DNA of 64,000 nt from Planctomycetia bacterium (GTDB lineage: Bacteria; Planctomycetota; Phycisphaerae; UBA1845; UTPLA1): positions 2,914,001 through 2,978,000 of the forward strand of contig JABTTW010000001.1 of the NCBI GenBank assembly GCA_015075745.1, given 5' to 3'. Position numbers and translations under genes: made by a program. Below the pieces are notes generated by a model. The model had not been told where the DNA came from and ran no database searches. It saw nothing but the letters and a program-made list of their open reading frames with translations. This document shows, one piece after another, positions 32,543 to 41,715 of the stretch (positions are counted from its first letter, which is position 1; the number at the start of each line of letters is the position of its first letter).

Positions 32543-34069
32543 GTGAAGAGGCGGACGCATCGGACCCGTACGACCATCAAGGCGACTGAACGAGCCCCGC
32601 TCCCAGCACGTGCTTCCGTCGCAAATGGCTCCGCATGCGACGGGAGACGGCGCGGCACTGTCGGGCTTGTCGCCGCCGGACTGACGGCCATTGGTTATGC
32701 AGCGGCGCTGGCGGTCATCGGCGCAAGCCGAAATAACGGGACTATTAATACGGAGACGACCCGCTGGCTTTTTGTGACCGCATCGGTCTTAGCCGGCATC
32801 ATCTTTCTGATCGGTCTTCATTCCGCCCGCGATCGACCGGTCCGATCGACTGACGCAATCGTCATACTGGGAGTCGGAGTCGCTGCTCGTTTGATCCTCA
32901 TTCCGGCTGCACCGTTTTTCGTCTCGGATTGCTATCGATACCTTTGGGATGGGGCGACGACGGCCTCGGGTGCGAACCCGTGGGAGTTCGCACCAGGCGA
33001 CGTCCTGGCCAAGGTTGAAGGAGGACCGAATGCACAGGACGTGCCGACGGAGCTGGTGGAGCTCGCACGAAAATCCGGACGGAACATTCAACGCATCAAT
33101 CATCCGAGCCTTTCCACCATCTACCCGGCAACCGCACAAGCCGTGTTCGCCCTCGCCTATTTTGTAAGGCCGTGGAGCCTGGGCGCCCTTCGATTCGTTC
33201 TGCTCCTGTGTGACGTCTCGACCGCATTGATGCTGATACTGCTGCTGCGATGGCTAAAACGTCCCGTTAAGGATGTTGCATGGTATTGGTGGAATCCGCT
33301 TGTGCTGCGTGAGGTGAGCCATAGCGCCCACATGGACGTCATCGTCCTGCCATTCGTCTTGCTTGGATTATTCCTTATCGTCCATCAACGGGGAGGCCTG
33401 GCCGGCCTGGCGATGGCGTTGGCAGTGGGCGCCAAGATATGGCCGCTCGTCCTGGTGCCGCTGTTCTTCCGTTCATCTGCGCAACGACTCAAGGAATCAG
33501 TATCGTTTCTTGCCGCGTTTGTCGGAATCTCCGGCCTGCTTTGGTGGCCGGTCGTAAAGGGAACGATGGCTGGATCGAGTGGCTTCCTCGCCTACGCCAC
33601 ATCCTGGATCAACAACGATGCCATCTTCAGTGCGATCAGATGGCTGACTCATCACGCGCTCACGATCGCCTCAGTGAATCCCGACTTGGGTCCGTTTGTA
33701 TCGCGGCTCATTGTCGCTTGTCTGATCGCGAGCGTGATTGTGATCCAAACCAAGAGGCTCGGGCACAGCGCAATTGACCTCGTTCGGCGATCGTTGTTGG
33801 TCACGGCTGCCGTGTATTTCCTCAGCCCGGCCCAGTTTCCGTGGTACTATGTATGGTTACTTCCGTTGCTTGCCCTGCACCCGCGGTCCTCGCTGCTGAT
33901 GTATACAGTTTTGCTGCCCCTTTACTACTTCACCCATGCCCATCCCTGGATAAGGTGGATTGAGCATCTGCCTGTACTGGGGTGGTTTGCGATCGAAGCG
34001 TTTTACGCGAAAGTCGATCTGACTGTCCTGCCGCCAGCAGTTCGACGCGATGTTCAAGTGAAGTTCTAG
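32543..34069 (+). CDS. GT87-like integral membrane glycosyltransferase
   Basis: 508 residues from GTG 32543 (ACCGGAGAC upstream). About ten hydrophobic segments; the first loop holds SDCYRYLWDGATTASGANPW and INHPSLSTIYPATAQAVFAL, motifs of polyprenol-phosphate-dependent (GT-C, GT87/PMT-like) mannosyltransferases. These enzymes move sugars from polyprenyl-phosphate donors on the outer side of the membrane. With the downstream triple glycosyltransferase, one domain of which is dolichol-phosphate-mannose-synthase-like, it could complete the transfer of a lipid-linked sugar in this operon. Confidence 0.78.
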   Translation: MKRRTHRTRTTIKATERAPLPARASVANGSACDGRRRGTVGLVAAGLTAIGYAAALAVIGASRNNGTINTETTRWLFVTASVLAGIIFLIGLHSARDRPVRSTDAIVILGVGVAARLILIPAAPFFVSDCYRYLWDGATTASGANPWEFAPGDVLAKVEGGPNAQDVPTELVELARKSGRNIQRINHPSLSTIYPATAQAVFALAYFVRPWSLGALRFVLLLCDVSTALMLILLLRWLKRPVKDVAWYWWNPLVLREVSHSAHMDVIVLPFVLLGLFLIVHQRGGLAGLAMALAVGAKIWPLVLVPLFFRSSAQRLKESVSFLAAFVGISGLLWWPVVKGTMAGSSGFLAYATSWINNDAIFSAIRWLTHHALTIASVNPDLGPFVSRLIVACLIASVIVIQTKRLGHSAIDLVRRSLLVTAAVYFLSPAQFPWYYVWLLPLLALHPRSSLLMYTVLLPLYYFTHAHPWIRWIEHLPVLGWFAIEAFYAKVDLTVLPPAVRRDVQVKF

Positions 34070-34102
34070 TCAAGAAACATTACTCGGGAAGGAGAAACGG
34101 CC

Positions 34103-34333
34103 ATGAAAGCAAGAAAGAGACGCGCCTGTCAGATGGGAGGATTGTTCCTCCTGATGGTAGTCGCGCCGGCGCTGTCGCAGGAGTCGGGCGATCGACGCCG
34201 TCTGGCAACCACCCAGCCCGCGGCTGAGGCGGAGAAGCCAGCTGCGCCGGGCGTGGCAGAACGGGCGCCGCTGGTGAAGCGGCCCATGGGGATTCGCCCC
34301 GGCGCTGAAAGACATCAAAAAGTGGCTCGGTGA
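34103..34333 (+). CDS. Small exported protein, possibly frameshifted
   Basis: 76 residues from ATG 34103 after GGGAAGGAGAAACGG. A signal peptide (QMGGLFLLMVVAPALSQE) leads to a Pro/Ala/Thr-rich low-complexity stretch (ATTQPAAEAEKPAAPG). Just past the G/C runs at 34288-34301, the +1 frame continues with PALKDIKKWLGESRKLGRE and ends at 34415 with a protein-like, low-complexity tail (SPNNAAPTSQP). The annotated frame instead ends abruptly. A one-base error or mutation is likely; the intact protein would be about 103 residues. Function unknown. Confidence 0.5.
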   Translation: MKARKRRACQMGGLFLLMVVAPALSQESGDRRRLATTQPAAEAEKPAAPGVAERAPLVKRPMGIRPGAERHQKVAR

Positions 34334-34448
34334 GTCTAGAAAGCTTGGCCGCGAACCAGACGCGACGTCGCCCAATAACGCCGCTCCGACGTCGCAGCCA
34401 GTCGGAAGCCGGTAGCTCCAAGCTAAGCCAACCCGCGTTACGGAATAC

Positions 34449-36581
34449 GTGATCATGTATCAAGATCAGATCGTCGCGATTGTCATGCCCGCACTGAACG
34501 AAGAGCGATCGCTCCCCGCGGTTCTGGGCGCCGTGCCCGGCTGGGTGGACCGCGTCGTCGTGGTGGACAATGGATCCTCTGATCAGACTGCGGTAGTGGC
34601 GGAGCGGCATGGGGCGATGGTCGTTCATGAGCCGATGCGCGGCTACGGAGCCGCTTGTCTCGCCGGAATCCGCGCCGCGACAAACGCCGACATCTTGGTA
34701 TTTCTCGATGCGGATTTCAGCGACGATCCCGCCCAGATGGAGCGCCTCGTAAAGCCGATAGTCGGCGGCGAGGCCGACATGGTGATCGGCTCGAGAACGC
34801 TTGGAAAGCGCGAACGTGGCTCGCTGTCGGTGCAGCAGCAATTCGGCAACGCGCTGGCATGCGGCCTGATGCGTGTGTTCTGGAAGCACCGATATACAGA
34901 CTTGGGGCCGTTTCGTGCAATCCGAACGGATGCACTGCATTCCTTAGGCATGGACGACCGCGACTTCGGGTGGACGATTCAGATGCAAATCCGTGCCCTG
35001 CGAGCCGGCCTACGCGTGATCGAAGTTCCGGTTGACTACCGTCGCAGGATTGGGATATCGAAGATATCCGGCACGCTCTCAGGCGTGTTGCGCGCGGGCA
35101 CCAAGATTCTATCGACAATTGCACAAGAACGAGTGAGCTTGCCGGCTGTTGCCAGTTTCCAGCCTGAACCAGAGCATCTCATCATCATCACCCGTTATCC
35201 GGAGAAGGGGCGAACGAAGACGCGCCTGATTCCTGCCCTGGGCGCCGAGGGGGCGGCGAAGCTCCAACGCGGCTTGACCCTCAGGACTCTGGCGATGGCT
35301 GACGCGATTGCGGAAAGACGAGCTTGCTCCGTCGAGGTTCGGTTTGAAGGAGGCGATCATGCCCTAATGCGCGATTCGTTCGGCGAAGATCGCCTATACC
35401 TGCGCCAGCACCACGGCGATCTCGGTGAGCGGATCCACCAGGCTTGCGTCGATTCTCACAAGCGCGGTGCTGGTGCAATCGTGGTCATCGGCAGCGACTG
35501 CCCTTCACTGGATGCCGATCGTCTTGAGTCCGCCTTCACCGCTCTACATGACCACGACATCGTGCTTGGGCCGGCCCGAGATGGCGGATACTACCTGATC
35601 GGCTTGAGCCAACCGTGCGCAGCACTATTTGATGGGATTGATTGGGGGTCAGCGAACGTTCTTTCGCAGACAACTCAGCGTATCCGGCGCGAGGGCCTCT
35701 CCTTACACACGCTGGAAATCCTCTCAGACATTGACCTGCCCACCGATCTGGCCGGACAACCCGAAGTGGTCGAGGAACTCTTCCGCCAAGCCGAGAAACC
35801 GCGCCTTTCGGTCATCATCCCGGCCATCAATGAAGCGCAATACCTCAGTCGCTGCCTTGACAGCATTCCCGGCAACCCAGGGATCGAGGTCATCGTGGTT
35901 GACGGCGGTAGCACTGACAAAACCGTTGAGATCGCAAAATCGCGCGGTGCCACCGTGGTCTCTGGAGGACCCGGACGGGCCTCCCAGATGAATGCCGGTG
36001 CTGCCATTGCGATCGGAGATTCGCTCATGTTCCTGCACGCCGATACTTGTCTTCCTCCAAATGGTACCCGGGAGATTGCGCGTCTCATGGCAATGCAGGG
36101 GACCGCGTTGGCTGCTTTTCGGCTTGGATTCGATCGTCATTCGATTGGCCTTCGATGCATCGGATGGCTCGCAAACTTCCGCTCCCGCGTGTTAAAGATG
36201 CCCTATGGCGATCAGGCGTTTTGTGTGCGAACTGAACGGTTCCACCTTTTGAAGGGTTTCAAGACGTTGCCCTTTATGGAAGACTTCGAGTTCGTTCGCC
36301 GCGTTCGCCGATGCGGCGTCGTAAGATTGTCTAACTTGGCGGTTTGCACCTCCGCCCGTCGATGGCTGCGGGATGGTATCTTGCGCACGACCCTAGTGAA
36401 TCAAGCCTGCATCTTCGGCTTCTTATTCGGCGTGTCGCCGAGGACTCTGGTGATGTTTCGCGGGAGAGGTACTTCAAATAAAGTGGCGATCGCGCAGGCG
36501 CCGCCGCTACCATTTGCGGAGTCCGATCGCCCGAGCTCTCAATCCTCTAATCAAACGGCTCGACTACGATTGGAGCCTTAA
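34449..36581 (+). CDS. Triple glycosyltransferase fusion for arsenosugar synthesis
   Basis: 710 residues, start GTG 34449 or ATG 34455. Domain 1 (about 8-235) is a DPM-synthase-like GT2 (IVAIVMPALNEERSLPAV, VVVDNGSSDQT, FLDADFSDDP). Domain 2 (about 240-450) is a DUF2064/TIGR04282-type nucleotidyl/sugar transferase (IITRYPEKGRTKTRLIP, GSDCPSLD, GPARDGGYYLIG). Domain 3 (about 450-680) is a TIGR04283-type GT2 (SVIIPAINEAQYLSRC, VVDGGSTDKT, LHADTCLPP, MPYGDQAFCVR). TIGR04282 and TIGR04283 are usually separate neighbours in arsenosugar clusters. The added DPM-like domain points to a polyprenyl-phosphate sugar donor. Confidence 0.9.
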   Translation: MIMYQDQIVAIVMPALNEERSLPAVLGAVPGWVDRVVVVDNGSSDQTAVVAERHGAMVVHEPMRGYGAACLAGIRAATNADILVFLDADFSDDPAQMERLVKPIVGGEADMVIGSRTLGKRERGSLSVQQQFGNALACGLMRVFWKHRYTDLGPFRAIRTDALHSLGMDDRDFGWTIQMQIRALRAGLRVIEVPVDYRRRIGISKISGTLSGVLRAGTKILSTIAQERVSLPAVASFQPEPEHLIIITRYPEKGRTKTRLIPALGAEGAAKLQRGLTLRTLAMADAIAERRACSVEVRFEGGDHALMRDSFGEDRLYLRQHHGDLGERIHQACVDSHKRGAGAIVVIGSDCPSLDADRLESAFTALHDHDIVLGPARDGGYYLIGLSQPCAALFDGIDWGSANVLSQTTQRIRREGLSLHTLEILSDIDLPTDLAGQPEVVEELFRQAEKPRLSVIIPAINEAQYLSRCLDSIPGNPGIEVIVVDGGSTDKTVEIAKSRGATVVSGGPGRASQMNAGAAIAIGDSLMFLHADTCLPPNGTREIARLMAMQGTALAAFRLGFDRHSIGLRCIGWLANFRSRVLKMPYGDQAFCVRTERFHLLKGFKTLPFMEDFEFVRRVRRCGVVRLSNLAVCTSARRWLRDGILRTTLVNQACIFGFLFGVSPRTLVMFRGRGTSNKVAIAQAPPLPFAESDRPSSQSSNQTARLRLEP

Positions 36582-37386
36582 TGACGAATAACAACAGCCG
36601 AGTCACCGCGACTGGGCGTGCAGTTGACCGGTTCTGAAAAAGAAGATGATGTTGATATTTCGGAGAATTCGCGCGGGTCCACGAGCGAGGGTCCAAAATG
36701 TTGATGGTCATCCTACTTGATTGAGGGTGTGTTCTTAGAGTTCGACTTGGGCCGACGCGATTGCTGTTGCTGGTGCGCATTGGCGAAGTTTCGGCCAGCG
36801 CGGGCCGGTATCATACGCGATCGGCGTTTGACTAGTTCCGGATGACGATTTCGATCAGCAGGCTCATCAGCCCACCCAGAAATTCTAGGCGGCAAATGTG
36901 CTCGACGATAGGCAACTTCGTGGCCGAGAGATGGGTAGCAGTTCGGTGTTCATTTCGTTCAGTCTACCCGTGGCGATCGCCGCAGCGGTCTCAGGGTTCA
37001 CGTATTGGAAAACCCGGCAGCGGCCCACTCCCGAAGGGCATTGGCGATTGATCCCGATCTTTGCATGCACATCTTCGGCGTCTTGGCTTCCTGCCTGATG
37101 ATAACATCGCGAATCGCCGCGGCCATCGCAGAACTCAACGCCCTGGCCTTCAAGACCCGGCGGTTCGAGGCGGATCGAGTCCAACTCTCCGCTCAGGACC
37201 GGCGCCATGCAGGCGACGGTCCAACGTGCCTCGTAGCGATTGCCAGCCGTGCCCGATGGCCCACCCGCAGGCGGCATAGGGGTATTGTGCCGCGGACGCC
37301 GGTTACTGACTACCCATTGCGTTGCGGCATAGACCGAGCAAACCCCAGAGTGGGCGCACTCCACGATTGATCAATTCCTGCCGAAG
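36582..37386. other. Boundary region between arsenosugar operon and mobile cassette
   Basis: No well-supported gene. A 159-residue minus-strand frame (36885-37364) is Cys-rich with an unremarkable composition (SGVGRCRVFQYVNPETAAAI) and has no Shine-Dalgarno or known domain; a short plus-strand frame inside it contains one hydrophobic stretch. The region may hold decayed phage genes and the cassette's left end. Confidence 0.35.
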
Positions 37387-37788
37387 TTATGCTTCGTGCT
37401 CGGCCGTTGTATCTCCTTCACCGCCATCCACGGTGCATTCAAGCTCATCCTCGCGCCACAGGCCGAGCTTTCGGGCATCCCAGAGCCTGCGCTGGATGCC
37501 TTCGAGCAAGTAGGCCACCAGCAGGCAGAGGCCATTGCGTTCGACGCAGAACTTGCGGGTTTCTGCGATCCCCAGCATGTCCATCCATTCTTCCGATAGC
37601 TCCATCCGGTCGAGCGGGGTCAGGATACCGGCGTCGAAATCCATCCCCATGCGTTCCTTGAGAAAGGCCAGGATCGTCCCATGTTCGATATGCATCTTGA
37701 TCAGGTCGATTGACACATCATCGTAGCGGCCACAGCATGCGGCCCCGTTGAGTTGAAAGGCCAGAAAGGTTCGTAAGCTGACGCGCAT
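37387..37788 (-). CDS. Conserved-looking cassette protein of unknown function
   Basis: 133 residues from ATG 37788 with an excellent GAGGAG ribosome-binding site. It is rich in acidic and hydrophobic residues (MGMDFDAGILTPLDRMELSE, NGLCLLVAYLLEGIQRR) and looks like a compact alpha-helical soluble protein. No family is recognised. It is the last gene of the minus-strand terminase transcript and may be a phage-derived accessory factor. Confidence 0.6.
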   Translation of the reverse strand: MRVSLRTFLAFQLNGAACCGRYDDVSIDLIKMHIEHGTILAFLKERMGMDFDAGILTPLDRMELSEEWMDMLGIAETRKFCVERNGLCLLVAYLLEGIQRRLWDARKLGLWREDELECTVDGGEGDTTAEHEA

Positions 37789-38019
37789 GACCTAAACTCC
37801 TCAAAAGGTTGCTCTTATTGACGCCGTGTCACCGTCGGTTGCATGAGAGGACCGCATCCGCTGCTGAAGACTTGGGATGCCCCACTTTTCGTCTCTAAGG
37901 TGGTTGATTCATCCGACCCTAGGTTAGTGATCCGCACGTTGCATCTCTCGTCAGACAATTCTCCACCTACATTGTTCATTGCTTGGTCAACAACTCGAGC
38001 TAGCAAGAATCCCCTCGTC

Positions 38020-39720
38020 TTACCAAAGCCCCGGGCAGTCGGCGATCGATCCCGAAATCCCAAAGAAAGAATCCAAGTTGGGTTGCATGGCCACAAGGCG
38101 ACGATTGAGTTCGATGCACTCTTCCCATTCCTCTTTGGTCGGTCCGCCACCCACGACGCGCGCCAAGTGCACGGCCAATTGCAGGGCATCGGGGGCGTCA
38201 TCATGTGAGGCCTTGGGGAAGAGCCGGAGCTGCTCGATGAGGACGCGATGCCTTTTGCAAAGCTGTAGCGCGCCCGAACGGATCAACGGCTGCAGGCTCT
38301 GAATGCGGCCCATCTTGTCGGTGGTGTGGTTGATGCCTTCGACCGGGAGGTAGAGGCTTTTGGCCTTTGAACGCCGTTCGAGCTCATCCTTCATAAAGGA
38401 CTGGAACTGGTTGGTCTCCAGGGCGAACCGGGCGTATTTCCGGATGCGCTGGTAGTCGAGAATGTCGTCGATGATTTTGTCCGGCTTCCGCCGGGAGATG
38501 TCGGCATCGAGGACATAGAGATTGCCGCTCTTGGCATCCTTCAGCAGGGTGATGATCGCCGAGTCGTCGGCATGCTTGCCGAGTTTGCCCAGGGAAGGGT
38601 CGCAGGCCCCGAAGAACTGGGCATTGCTCTCCAGCGATGCGATCAGCGCTTGCTCGGTCGACCAGGTCTCATCCCAGAACCGAAAGTCCTCGTCTGCAAA
38701 GTAGCAGTCGGCCGGGTTGACCGGCTCGTTCTGCTTTTCGGAATCAAAGGCGGCCGGCCCATCGCCTTCGCGCATGAGCATCAGGGTGTGATAGTCCTCG
38801 CACTCCGGCCAGAGGACTTCGGTGCCTTCCAGCATCGCCTCACGATGGGCCTCGAAGTAGGCCTTGGCGGCGGCAGGACCGGTCGCGCCGTCGTATTCAT
38901 CCATTCGTCGAAGGATGGCGACCCAGGCTTCCCATAGGTCTTGCCGAGATGCCCAGGCCATAACTGAGCGATAGATGCGGCCGATCCACATGGGGTTCTT
39001 GGTGGGGTCGGTCAACTTGGCCAGCAGGGCGTCGTAGTGCTGGATGGTCCCGACCACAACCACACGCGTGTCGCGGGTGCCCGACTTGAGGATGGCCTTG
39101 TGGAACCACTCGTCCAACTTGAAGCGGCCCTCGGCCGTCGCCGTGTTCTCACGTCCCTCGACATCGTCGAGGAGGATGAGTTCGGGTCGATCTTGGCGAT
39201 GGCGCTTACCCCGAATATTCTGGCCGTAACCCAGCGCCGTGACCTTCACCTTGTTGGCGGTGATGATCTCATTCTTGCGCCAGCGTGGCCAACGGGGGTA
39301 ATGGCCACCTTGCTCGCAGACCTCGGGGAAGTCGGCGACGAGGCGGTCGTTCTCGACCAATTCGTCCTTCACATGACCGAGGAAGTCGGCGGCTTTTTCT
39401 TCGGTGTCGGAGACCAGGACGATGAACTTGGCCTTCTTGTAGCAGATGAACCAGAGGAGGTAGATCAGGCTGACGAGCGTGCTCTTGGCGCTGCCGCGCG
39501 GGCCGGCCACAGCCAATCGTCCTCCCGGCGGCAACTCCTGAAGGAGTTCGTACAGTTCCATGTGCATCTTGCTGGGGGGGCGGCTTAAGTGCTGAGCGAA
39601 GTAGAACCTCGCGAAGGCGTCGAGGGAGTGTTGTGCGGCATTTCGCCGTTCAGTTCGTAACTGCGATTCGATTCTAGATGTTTGAAGTTGTCCGACAGCG
39701 TGCATCCTGCACATCTCCAT
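38020..39720 (-). CDS. Phage-type terminase large subunit
   Basis: 566 residues. ATPase domain with Walker A VAGPRGSAKST (73-81 core) and Walker B LILLDDVEG (181-189) plus VVVVGTIQH coupling motif. The C-terminal RNase H-like nuclease domain starts at FFGACDPSLGKLGKHADDSA, followed by YVLDADISRRKPDKIIDDIL and ALETNQFQSF. It packages or cuts concatemeric phage DNA. The start may be the internal ATG 39705, which has a better Shine-Dalgarno. There is no portal, capsid or tail gene nearby, which is unusual. Confidence 0.9.
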   Translation of the reverse strand: MEMCRMHAVGQLQTSRIESQLRTERRNAAQHSLDAFARFYFAQHLSRPPSKMHMELYELLQELPPGGRLAVAGPRGSAKSTLVSLIYLLWFICYKKAKFIVLVSDTEEKAADFLGHVKDELVENDRLVADFPEVCEQGGHYPRWPRWRKNEIITANKVKVTALGYGQNIRGKRHRQDRPELILLDDVEGRENTATAEGRFKLDEWFHKAILKSGTRDTRVVVVGTIQHYDALLAKLTDPTKNPMWIGRIYRSVMAWASRQDLWEAWVAILRRMDEYDGATGPAAAKAYFEAHREAMLEGTEVLWPECEDYHTLMLMREGDGPAAFDSEKQNEPVNPADCYFADEDFRFWDETWSTEQALIASLESNAQFFGACDPSLGKLGKHADDSAIITLLKDAKSGNLYVLDADISRRKPDKIIDDILDYQRIRKYARFALETNQFQSFMKDELERRSKAKSLYLPVEGINHTTDKMGRIQSLQPLIRSGALQLCKRHRVLIEQLRLFPKASHDDAPDALQLAVHLARVVGGGPTKEEWEECIELNRRLVAMQPNLDSFFGISGSIADCPGLW

Positions 39721-39748
39721 AGGGGCATCAAGCCCGCCAGTAGGGGGG

Positions 39749-40420
39749 TTAGGGTTCTTGCGCCTTGACGTCCTCTTTGAGTCGATCGAGTCGGACCGAC
39801 ATCCGACCGCGCTCGACCTCTTCTTGCAGCGCCATGCAGCGGTCGGCCTGCTCGGTGGTTAAACGGCCCGTTGCCTTGGAGACTTCCACGACCTCCTGCA
39901 GTTCCTTCGCGAGTTGGTCATAGGCGGCGATGGGTTCGGCATCGAGCCGCTGATAGACCTCGGCCACGACGCCGGTGGGGACGCGGGGCAGGTAGCCGAC
40001 CGACTGGAGCTTCTCGAAGAACTCCTTAAAAGTCTTCCAGGCCATCCCTTCGGCCATCAGTCTTTCCATGCCGGAGCAACCTCCCTCGCGGGCGATGCGG
40101 CGCAATCGCGCGATCGACACTTCCGCTTCATGGGCCAATTGACCGATCATCCGCTCGGCGAATCGCGGGTCCGGGGCCAGGGCGAGTTCTTCACGGATCT
40201 GGTTGATGTCCCGACGAATGGTCCGTTCATTGCGGCCGAGGATCTGGGCAATCTCGGCGATGACATATCCCTCGGTCCGCAGGAATTCCACGCAGCGCCG
40301 CCGATCCTCGGTCGACAGTCCCTTGGGAGAAGTCCGCCTGTCCTTGATCTCGTTGATGAGTGTCAGGACCGGGATTTCAGGGGGGCCCTCCTGGGAAGTG
40401 GAAGGGGCCGTCGGCTTCAC
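39749..40420 (-). CDS. HTH protein, probable terminase small subunit
   Basis: 223 residues from GTG 40420, overlapping the methyltransferase stop by 4 bp. An N-terminal helix-turn-helix (EGYVIAEIAQILGRNERTIR) is followed by helical and coiled-coil regions (LAKELQEVVEVSKATGRL). Position directly before the large terminase, with a 28-bp gap, suggests a DNA-recognition (small) terminase role. No small-terminase signature can be confirmed by eye. Confidence 0.65.
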   Translation of the reverse strand: MKPTAPSTSQEGPPEIPVLTLINEIKDRRTSPKGLSTEDRRRCVEFLRTEGYVIAEIAQILGRNERTIRRDINQIREELALAPDPRFAERMIGQLAHEAEVSIARLRRIAREGGCSGMERLMAEGMAWKTFKEFFEKLQSVGYLPRVPTGVVAEVYQRLDAEPIAAYDQLAKELQEVVEVSKATGRLTTEQADRCMALQEEVERGRMSVRLDRLKEDVKAQEP

Positions 40421-41715
40421 AATGCAACCTCCAGCCGGGCCAGGTAGCGCTGGCGCAGGTCATGTAACGGCTGAAGGTCACCGACGAATGTCAGGTAACG
40501 CCGAACGATCGCATCGCAGTAGCGCGGGTCCAGTTCGATCCCGAAGCACCGACGGGTCAGTCGTTCGGCGGCGATGAGCGTACTGCCCGAGCCTAAGAAA
40601 AGATCAAGCACCACATCATCCCGACGGCTGCTGTTGACGATGGCCCGCTCGGCGAGGGCAATGGGTTTTTGGGTGGGATGTCGATACTCCCGGGTGCAGT
40701 CGCGGGGGACCTGCCAAAGTGTCGACTCATTGGTCGGGCCGTACCAGCGATGGGCCTGGCCATCATCTTTCCAGCCGTAGAGGCAGAATTCCGTTTGCTG
40801 ATTGAAATCGCCGTATCCAATCGCGAATCGTTCCTTGGCCCAGGTGAGGACGCAGGAGATGTGCGCGCCGGCGGCCGAGAGCCGGGCATGCATCGGCCCG
40901 AACTGCCGGTGGCCATTCCAAAGGTAAAATGGCGCACCCGGTGCAAGTGATGCGAGCATCCCGTCAAGAATGCCGCCCAGCCAGGATTCGTAATCTTCCT
41001 GGGTCAGATTGTCGTGGTAGATTCGTCGCCATTGGCGGGAACGCTTGGGGCGGGCCTTCTGCGGGGTGGGTCGATTGCCCCCGTAGTAGGCGACGTTGTA
41101 GGGCGGGTCGGTAAAGACCAAGTCTACCTGTATACATTGTAGTAGCCGGGCCACATCCTCAGATTTCGCGGAATCGCCGCACAGAAGCCGATGGGGACCC
41201 AACTCGATGAGCTCTCCCGGCTGGGTCACGGGCGGTTCCTCAGCCGCCTCGTCGAGCGAGTCAGCTAGATCGAATCCATCCTCTCCGGCCGACTTCTGGT
41301 CCCCGAATCGATCCAGGAGTTGCCCGATTTCGACGCGGTCAAAGCCGGTCAACGAGACGTCGAAGTCAGGGATCGTCCCGAGTTCATCCAGGAGGGCAGC
41401 CAGCTTATGACGATCCCAATCCCCCTGGACCTTGTTGAGGGCGATGTTAAGGGCCTTCTCGCGCTCCGGAGGCAGATCGACGACGCTGACCTCCACCTCC
41501 TTTGCGCCGTTGGCCACCAGAATCTTCAGTCTCTGATGCCCGCCGACCAGATGGCCACTTCGTTCATTCCAAACCAAGGGTTCGACGCAGCCGAATTCAT
41601 CGAGCGATCGATGAAGGCGCTCGTACTCTTCGTCGCCGGGTTGAAGGTCAACGCGGGGGTTGTACGGCGCTGGATTGATCTTCTTGATCGCGACTTTCCG
41701 AATTCTTAGTGGCAT
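40417..41715 (-). CDS. ParB-domain DNA methyltransferase fusion
   Basis: 432 residues from ATG 41715. Residues ~1-130 are a ParB/Srx-like nuclease-type domain (ERSGHLVGGHQRLKI). Residues ~165-425 are a beta-class N6-adenine/N4-cytosine methyltransferase with FTDPPYNVAY (203-206 DPPY), HPTQKPIALAER and DLFLGSGSTL (373-378). Such fusions are common in phages and act as orphan methylases; no restriction endonuclease is nearby. Modification could protect the element's DNA or mark it for packaging. Confidence 0.9.
   Translation of the reverse strand: MPLRIRKVAIKKINPAPYNPRVDLQPGDEEYERLHRSLDEFGCVEPLVWNERSGHLVGGHQRLKILVANGAKEVEVSVVDLPPEREKALNIALNKVQGDWDRHKLAALLDELGTIPDFDVSLTGFDRVEIGQLLDRFGDQKSAGEDGFDLADSLDEAAEEPPVTQPGELIELGPHRLLCGDSAKSEDVARLLQCIQVDLVFTDPPYNVAYYGGNRPTPQKARPKRSRQWRRIYHDNLTQEDYESWLGGILDGMLASLAPGAPFYLWNGHRQFGPMHARLSAAGAHISCVLTWAKERFAIGYGDFNQQTEFCLYGWKDDGQAHRWYGPTNESTLWQVPRDCTREYRHPTQKPIALAERAIVNSSRRDDVVLDLFLGSGSTLIAAERLTRRCFGIELDPRYCDAIVRRYLTFVGDLQPLHDLRQRYLARLEVAL

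Noticed and set aside
36885..37364. 159-residue minus-strand gene
   Set aside because: No ribosome-binding site or domain; cannot be separated from chance at this GC content, so it is mentioned only in the region entry.
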